Below are positions 58,461 through 64,000 of a stretch of DNA of 64,000 bases, piece by piece; the first letter of the stretch is position 1, and every line of letters begins with the position of its first letter. Origin of the DNA: Knufia peltigerae (lineage: Eukaryota; Ascomycota; Eurotiomycetes; Chaetothyriales; Trichomeriaceae); the NCBI GenBank assembly GCA_030247855.1, contig JAPDRN010000134.1, positions 24,506-88,505 on the forward strand, written 5' to 3'. The translations under genes and the position numbers were made by a program. Under the pieces are notes generated by a model, which was given only the letters and a program-made list of their open reading frames with translations, made no database searches and was not told where the DNA came from.

Positions 58461-59053
58461 AAGGGTGCTGATATCCTTCACGAGTACTCTCATAGTTGAT
58501 AACGAGATCTGCTCAAACTCCTTCTGGCGGATTAGATTCTCAACCTCAGTTGTGAGATCGAACTCGGTCGCGAATGTTCAAAGCGAAGAGTGGAACACTG
58601 TTGGGGTCTGTAAGCCTGCGCTCGGACCATTGTAGATCCTGGATCTGAGGCTTGACCTGTGGTCAAGGTCATACTCATAGCGCGATTCGGAGCCGAGCTC
58701 GACAATAGCATGCATCACAAGTTGCACACTGGGAAGGCTCTCTATCATGAAATCCTAGAATACAAACATTGTCAAGCGAATCCAAGGCAATACTTCGTCA
58801 GCCTGATTTACATCCCTAGTGTTCCCTGGATCGAATGGCCCTCTGGCTTGAGACAACTGCACATGGGCTTTACGGCTCAAAGAACGAAGAAGAAAATCAG
58901 TCCCTCTCTTTCGATGACATTCATTACTTTATGGTTATATACATCCTCAGATGCTGGCGCCGATCACCGCGAAAAAGTGACGACTCGTTCTCTTGTTCTT
59001 ACACAATGTCCCCACGATACGTAACCATGTCAGGGCATACATGGGCACTGCTT
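58461..59053. other. Region behind HET relic, no gene seen
   Basis: About 590 nt. Frames of 121-130 codons here lack motifs and may be further HET remains or noise. Confidence 0.4.
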
Positions 59054-60865
59054 TTATTTGATCGCATGCATTTCCTTCTCCTCGCCCTCGATTTCCATAT
59101 CGACGCCTACAGCCACGCCAGCTTGCATCCCACCAGCACCCACCATCTTCGCCGAGCTTGCCGCTTCTGTGGTGTAACTGGTGTTTGTGACACGCTTGAG
59201 CACCAGAGGCAGCAAGACCACAAGTGACCCTGCCGTGAGTCCCCAGTACGATCCGAACATGGTAACGTAAGACTTCTTTTGCTCGTCCAGAGCGGCGACG
59301 ATGGCGCTTCCTGCGGCGCCAAAGACCTTGTAAAAGGCACCGTACATGCTGAGCACGAGGGGGTCGTTCGATAATGTACCCATGATCCAATAAGCGTAGC
59401 ATTGCCTGTAAAAATTAGTGACTGGCTTTTTGTTTTTTTTTGTTTAAAAAAAACTTACCAGGCGCCGTCCAGGAAGCCATAAAAGAAGTAGAGAGCAATG
59501 TATCCTCCAGCCTCGCTGTCTTTGACATCGAGAACCTTCTCGACAGGATGGGAACGACTTGATTTCCGGAGAGGAAAAATACCACCGATTAACACTGCAT
59601 TGAAGCAGACGAACATAATCACCCATCCCTGTGAGAGGAACACCAAGATTAGTACTCTGCTCACGACAGATGACTTTTTTTAGGGAGAGTATATGTGTGT
59701 GACTTACCAGCAACGCTCTCGTCCTTCTGGTAAAGTACTTAATGTCCAAGAAGAGACCCAGCAGACCCGCCGAGACCATCTGGGCGACGTTGTACCAGAT
59801 GGAGTTGAACGAACGAGTCCGGACATCGAAGAAGTAAGCGTTGTAGTCGTTGCTCTGGTAAACGCCGTACCAGAGGCCGGCAAAGGCGTAAGGGAAGAAG
59901 AGGATGATCCAAGGCTCGACCTTCACCGACCTGACGACGTTCTTCAGCTCGGTCGTCAAGGATGCGTGCTTGACCACGTAAACTCTTGTGCCATCGTCTC
60001 GGACGATCTTGCTCGGATGAACGAGACACATGGCGAGGATGGAACCCGACAACATCAGGATGAAGAGAGCGATGTAAGTGCCGTCGTTGACTCTGCCTGC
60101 GGACGTGTTTGACCAGTTTTGTACCGTTGGGATGATGCTACCAATGACTGCACCCATACTCCAGATGGTCCAAAAGAGACTGATGTAGCGCCCCTTTTGG
60201 TCCTCCGTCGGGTACGACATCAACATGGTACCTTCTGCGGTCCTATAGTTTGGGTTCGAATGTCAGTCTACCGAAACGTCTCTTCTCGCGTCACTTTACA
60301 GGGGCGCTCTTACCAAAGAAAAGCAGCAGAAAACCCGCAGGCGGCGCCAGCAAAGAGCACAAACCCGTCGTTCCCGGTGTGGTTGTAACTCCAAAAGGAT
60401 GCGGCATACAGAGCATATCCCACGCCACCGATGGCGAGTGTGATTTTGGGCCCAAGGTAGTTGCACACCGAGCCCGAAATGAGAGCCAGACCAGCGAAGA
60501 TGGAGTACAGGATCATGTTGGCCTTGTTGGATAGATCAGCGGTGAGCTGTCCACCACCACCGAGAGACGCCAGGACGTTGAACATGCCTAATTGTCAAGC
60601 AGTTAGCATCATTATCAAAGGGATACCACCGGCACGCCATCTATCAACACTCACCGACAACAAGGAAACAGACAAAGCCGATGATGATGGTTTGAGCAAG
60701 CGGCGACCTGTACGCCGGCAACGTGATGGGACCGAACTTGTATCCCTTGGCCACGACGCCGTGGGTGGCGCTGTGTAGGGAGGCGCTCTCGACGTCTGCC
60801 ATTGTACCGGTCTCGTGAGTGTTTGGATATTCCTTTCCCGTACTGATGTCCTGAGGTTGCACCAT
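59054..60865 (-). CDS. UNC93-like MFS transporter (DUF895)
   Basis: Five exons, 60865-60655, 60587-60314, 60242-59708, 59628-59459 and 59405-59054, sum to 513 residues; the four introns (67, 71, 79, 53 nt) keep frame. Some ten to twelve membrane helices can be placed, starting with TIIIGFVCFLVVG and GMFNVLASLGGGGQ, through YSIFAGLALISGSVCNYLGP, FWTIWSMGAVIGSIIPTVQNW, ILFFPYAFAGLWYGVYQSNDY and the end SYWGLTAGSLVVLLPLVLKR. The NxLGxGGQ-like loop after the first helix, the GPK loop and the FPYAFAGLWYGVYQ segment are typical of fungal UNC93/DUF895 MFS proteins, which are poorly characterised. The first ATG in frame is at 60865; another at 60802 would remove 21 residues. Substrate unknown. It stands near a HET relic and an oxidoreductase, without evident pathway link. 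Confidence 0.88.
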
Positions 60866-61684
60866 GACTGTGTGTCACTGTGTTGGGTGTGCGCCAGGCC
60901 TTGCAAGTTATAGGCTTGGGCGACGGCAAGATATGTGTATGTGTGTGTGTGCTCTTGGAAAATATAGGATTATGTTACCTCCTCCTCAAGCTGCCGTTGC
61001 TGCGGCGATCACACCGCATATATGTCGTTCTCTGTCGGATTGATCCAGTCACCTGAGAGAGAGAGGGAGGTATCATAGACCCACGTACGAGCAAGGTCCA
61101 GAAGCCCTTCATCCCTTTCTTAGATTGGTATCCGGGGGAGGACGGGAACGGGACAGACACTACACTCAGGTGCTGTGCAGCAACCCCAGATTCGAGGGTT
61201 CCGATAAGCTGGTCAAGTTATCAAGAATACTATCATCCTAGGCCCCCCAAACGGTTGGAACTGAGGAGATGAAGAGACGAGGCTAGAGTCAGGCACGGCA
61301 AAGATTGACTTTGCATCGTGAGCACGAACCCACATGTGCCCACTAGATATGCCCACCCCATTGAGAGGCCAATTATTGAGTAAGGTGAAGAGAGCCCACA
61401 GATGCTCACGAGGGCATTGCCCGCGCTGTGCTAGTAAGTGCCCCACGTATGCCCGCGGGATGGCATGTTCCATCATGATTGAACTCCATGTTTGCGAAAA
61501 GGCCTGCATACAGGCAGATCCACATCCAGGAGACCAACATCCCAGTCATGTGATTCACAACGACATCCCATGAAGTATGGATACAACAGGCGAATCACGA
61601 TCTACGGCCAGAAGAGCAACATAGGTGTCTAAAGAGACAAAACATTTCGAGAAAGGTAGGAGACACCACAAAACAGGAAAAAAC
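60866..61684. other. Divergent promoter region, MFS / oxidoreductase
   Basis: About 820 nt between start codons. A TG run (GTGTATGTGTGTGTGTG) lies near 60934-60950 and an AG run near 61055-61069. No gene is seen. Confidence 0.5.
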
Positions 61685-62824
61685 ATGTCGCCGTCCACAA
61701 CACCAACAACACGAGTGATCCTTTTGGGTGCTCACCATCCTCACTTTTACATCCGAGCCAAGATACTTCAAGCGCGAACAGACACTCAGATCGTGGGATT
61801 CTGGGAGGAAGACGGCGTACTTGCCGGCAAGCTCGCTGGACAAAATTCAATTCCTCGGTTTGAATCCGAGCATGACCTAGTCAAGCAAGATTTCGATATT
61901 GCCTTTGTGCACCCTCTGGACCACGACAACCCTCGCCTGGCGCTCCTCGCGGCGTCCCACGGCGCCAAGGGATTACTCCTCGAGAAACCGGGCGCCACGT
62001 ACCCTGAGCACTTATTCTCGCTGGTCGAGTCACTCAAATCCTATCCGGACTGTGTGGTCGAATGGGGGTGGGAAATGCATTACGCGGAAGCGATGGACCT
62101 TGTCCGTGATCTCGTCCATACCGAGGCACTGGGACAAATCACCACGTCGCATTGGCACGGCGGTACTCCCTCGGGTGGCGCGATGGAGATCTGGCAACGA
62201 CAAAAGGACACTCTGGGAGGATTCTTGTACATGGACGCCAGTCACACCCTCGAGGCCATCGTGGATGTTTTTGGACTACCAAAGGCCGTGTCGGCCAGTG
62301 TTCGCAAATTACCTCCCGCGAAGGAGGGCCCACACCCGATCGTCAGCTGCTGGTACGACATGCACAAAGGAGAGCTGGACCCAAAGACGACGCGATTCGC
62401 CGTGGGAGAGTTACCTTACGAGGACATTGGCAGCGTCATTCTAGAGTACGACTCGCACAACGTCGTCGCCGACTTCACGGCCTGGGAACCCACCGACTGG
62501 TGCGCCGACTGGGGCATCAACATCTACGGCACCAACGGGGCTTTCCACGGGGTGTTGAACCCTCCCAAGTGCGAGGTCACGTTGCGAGAGGGCCGTGGCA
62601 AGTACGCCGCGGGTGTGACCAAGATGGCCACACAGAAACCCGAGGGCGTGACGAATCAGGTCGGGTATTACCAGAAACAGATTGATTTGTTCCTTGACCG
62701 TGTCGTCAAGGGCGTCGTCGTCAATACAGACTGTGCGGGAGTCGAGAACCAGGTGAAGCTCATGAAGGTCTTGGATGGGATTTACAAGTCTGCCAAAGAA
62801 AGACGATTTGTGGATATTATATAG
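61685..62824 (+). CDS. Gfo/Idh/MocA-family NAD(P)-dependent oxidoreductase
   Basis: A single exon gives 379 residues from the ATG at 61685; the frame begins upstream at 61625, but the chosen ATG directly precedes the first strand TRVILLGAHHPHFYIRA. Family traits: an N-terminal Rossmann half (IVGFWEEDGVLAGKLA, AFVHPLDHDNPRLALLAASHGA), the EKP motif in LLLEKPGATYPEH that carries the conserved catalytic Lys, and a C-terminal dimerisation sheet with GGAMEIWQRQKDTLGGFLYMDASHTLEAI, where the His near the end is usual. These enzymes mostly oxidise or reduce sugar derivatives. The dinucleotide loop is atypical: GAHHPHFYIRA instead of GxGxxG, so cofactor binding may differ. Third positions are GC-rich in its second half. 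No clear pathway neighbours. Confidence 0.88.
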   Translation: MSPSTTPTTRVILLGAHHPHFYIRAKILQARTDTQIVGFWEEDGVLAGKLAGQNSIPRFESEHDLVKQDFDIAFVHPLDHDNPRLALLAASHGAKGLLLEKPGATYPEHLFSLVESLKSYPDCVVEWGWEMHYAEAMDLVRDLVHTEALGQITTSHWHGGTPSGGAMEIWQRQKDTLGGFLYMDASHTLEAIVDVFGLPKAVSASVRKLPPAKEGPHPIVSCWYDMHKGELDPKTTRFAVGELPYEDIGSVILEYDSHNVVADFTAWEPTDWCADWGINIYGTNGAFHGVLNPPKCEVTLREGRGKYAAGVTKMATQKPEGVTNQVGYYQKQIDLFLDRVVKGVVVNTDCAGVENQVKLMKVLDGIYKSAKERRFVDII

Positions 62825-63019
62825 TCTCTTTTGTACCATTTACCGTCATGTATGGAGCTAGGGTATGGAAATTGAACATGTGTGTCATATGTGATGTGTA
62901 AAGTAGGTTTTATTCGGATAGGCAAGCTATTACTTTAATACCTTCCTAAATCCTCACTGCCATGTATTGGGGGCCAACGCTGTCTATCTATCTCAAAAGG
63001 GAACAATTGAATTTTCAGT
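62825..63019. other. Convergent 3' ends
   Basis: Less than 200 nt between stop codons of the oxidoreductase and the RidA gene; A/T-rich near 62910-62945, perhaps holding polyadenylation signals for both. Confidence 0.45.
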
Positions 63020-63600
63020 TCACTTCTTCACGACACCAACACACTTGATCTCAACATCCGTATTGAGGGGAAGTGTCTTGACGGCAACACATCTGTTTTC
63101 GGTCATGCGTCAGCACTCGTTCTACAAGACCCAAAATGAAGAAGAAGGAACTCACGTTCTGGCAGGCTTCACGTCACCCCAGTAAGTAGTATACACTTCA
63201 TTCATCTTGGCAAAGTCATCCATGTTGGCCAGGAAGACGTTGACTTCGACGACATGTTCCAAACTTGATCCGGCGGCTTCAAGGACAGCACCTAGGTTCT
63301 TGATACATTGGTGCTATTGGAATTGTTAGCTTTAGGATCAAAATCAATTCAGAGCCACCATAAAAGGCGATGGTCAAGATCGAGACGACGAGGCCAAGTG
63401 GTGTCATGATCAATATGAAGGGTGTTTGCCTTAGTACTTACAGTATGAGCTTGAATATCGCCATCGATCAATTTCATCGTCTTGGGGTCCATGGGCACAC
63501 ATCCCGAACAATAGACGAAGCCATTGGCCACGATGGCCTGGCTGTAGATTCCCGGAAGTGCCTTGGGGGCGTTTTCGGTGGTGACTGGTGTTCTTGACAT
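63020..63600 (-). CDS. RidA/YjgF/UK114-family reactive-imine deaminase
   Basis: Three exons, 63600-63442, 63313-63156 and 63092-63020, sum to 129 residues, the normal length. RidA proteins (Hmf1/Mmf1 in yeast) hydrolyse reactive enamine/imine intermediates such as 2-aminoacrylate. Seen are PGIYSQAIVANGFVYCSGCVP at the first strands, the HQCIKNLGAVLEAAGSSLEHVV helix, VFLANMDDFAKMNEVY and the Arg-containing end KPARTCVAVKTLPLNTDVEIKCVGV. The Arg in PART is the conserved active-site residue (Arg105 type). The start MSRTPVTTENAP suits a cytosolic form; no clear mitochondrial presequence. The two introns (128 and 63 nt) restore the family sequence exactly. The frame upstream of 63600 is open but without family character. 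Confidence 0.92.
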
Positions 63601-64000
63601 TGTTTTGGTCGGTTTCTGATTTTGGTGAAAAACGAATAGGTGTGTTGGGTGTTGGTTGCGCGTGTCCCTTGCCCCGTGTCTGTAGTCTGTTCTGAGGCTT
63701 CTGTCGTTTACTGTGGTCGATTGCAGTGGTGTTAGAGTGCTTACAAGGACGGTAGGACTACTGCTGGGCGCTACTGAAGCTTGCTGACATGATGATGCTG
63801 GGAGGTTTCGGTTCCAAATCCCACGTTTGACCAACACATCCCTCACTAGAGTAGGCGGGCATTTTCCACGTCCCCCCCTTGTGGCCCCCCGCCAGGGGCT
63901 GTACCTCTGTTTCCCACGTTAGTGGGGGCGCTGGGGGCCATCCCCAACTGTTATGCCACCCGGGGGCTTGTGTTGGGCCGTTGTCGCAGCCCTATGCCAG
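63601..64000. other. GC-rich end of window
   Basis: RidA upstream region, then from about 63860 a run of G/C-rich, C-tract sequence up to the window end. No gene is seen. Confidence 0.4.

Overview
The window reads as nuclear chromosome of a filamentous ascomycete (Pezizomycotina). Genes carry short GT-AG introns (about 45-100 nt) with visible branch points, promoters are often CT-rich, and the gene set includes a conventional fungal kinesin with a two-residue first exon, a HET-domain relic, a Dabb-domain protein, a Zn2Cys6 regulator and UstYa-type (DUF3328) proteins. I cannot place it below that level. No tRNA, rRNA or intact transposon was recognised. Exon joints were worked out by hand from reading frame, splice consensus and family motifs; for almost every multi-exon gene the summed exons divide by three.

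Layout. 1.6-5.8 kb: phosphoglucomutase and a DUF1275 membrane protein. 6.1-7.6 kb: a GC-rich amidohydrolase. 7.6-13 kb: no recognisable gene. 13.1-14.4 kb: a Ran1/Sks1-like protein kinase. 14.4-21.1 kb: no recognisable gene, with microsatellites and short palindromes. 21.1-22.7 kb: a CYSTM-like protein and an odd Rho-like GTPase. 23.5-28.7 kb: a Zn2Cys6 regulator divergent from an MFS sugar transporter. 29.2-35.3 kb: Dabb protein, phytanoyl-CoA-dioxygenase-like protein, an orphan two-TM membrane protein, and an NmrA-like protein. 36.4-39.5 kb: kinesin-1.

40.2-53.2 kb is the most interesting part: a compact, apparently complete dikaritin-type (ustiloxin/phomopsin/asperipin-like) RiPP biosynthetic cluster. 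It holds an O-methyltransferase, a BBE-like FAD oxidase, three UstYa-family proteins each with two HxxHC motifs, a membrane-anchored tyrosinase, and in the middle a 62-residue secreted peptide with one Lys-Arg site followed by a short Tyr-Tyr-containing acidic tail, which is the likely precursor. The proposed logic is that the precursor enters the secretory pathway and is cut by a Kex2-type protease, its tyrosines are modified and cross-linked by the tyrosinase and UstYa proteins, and it is then tailored by the methyltransferase and FAD oxidase. No cluster-specific regulator, transporter, P450 or peptidase is visible between the kinesin and PRPP synthetase genes.

54-64 kb returns to housekeeping and accessory genes: PRPP synthetase, an RS-rich protein ending in a Hub1/UBL5 domain, a decayed HET gene, an UNC93-like MFS protein, a Gfo/Idh/MocA oxidoreductase and a RidA-family protein.
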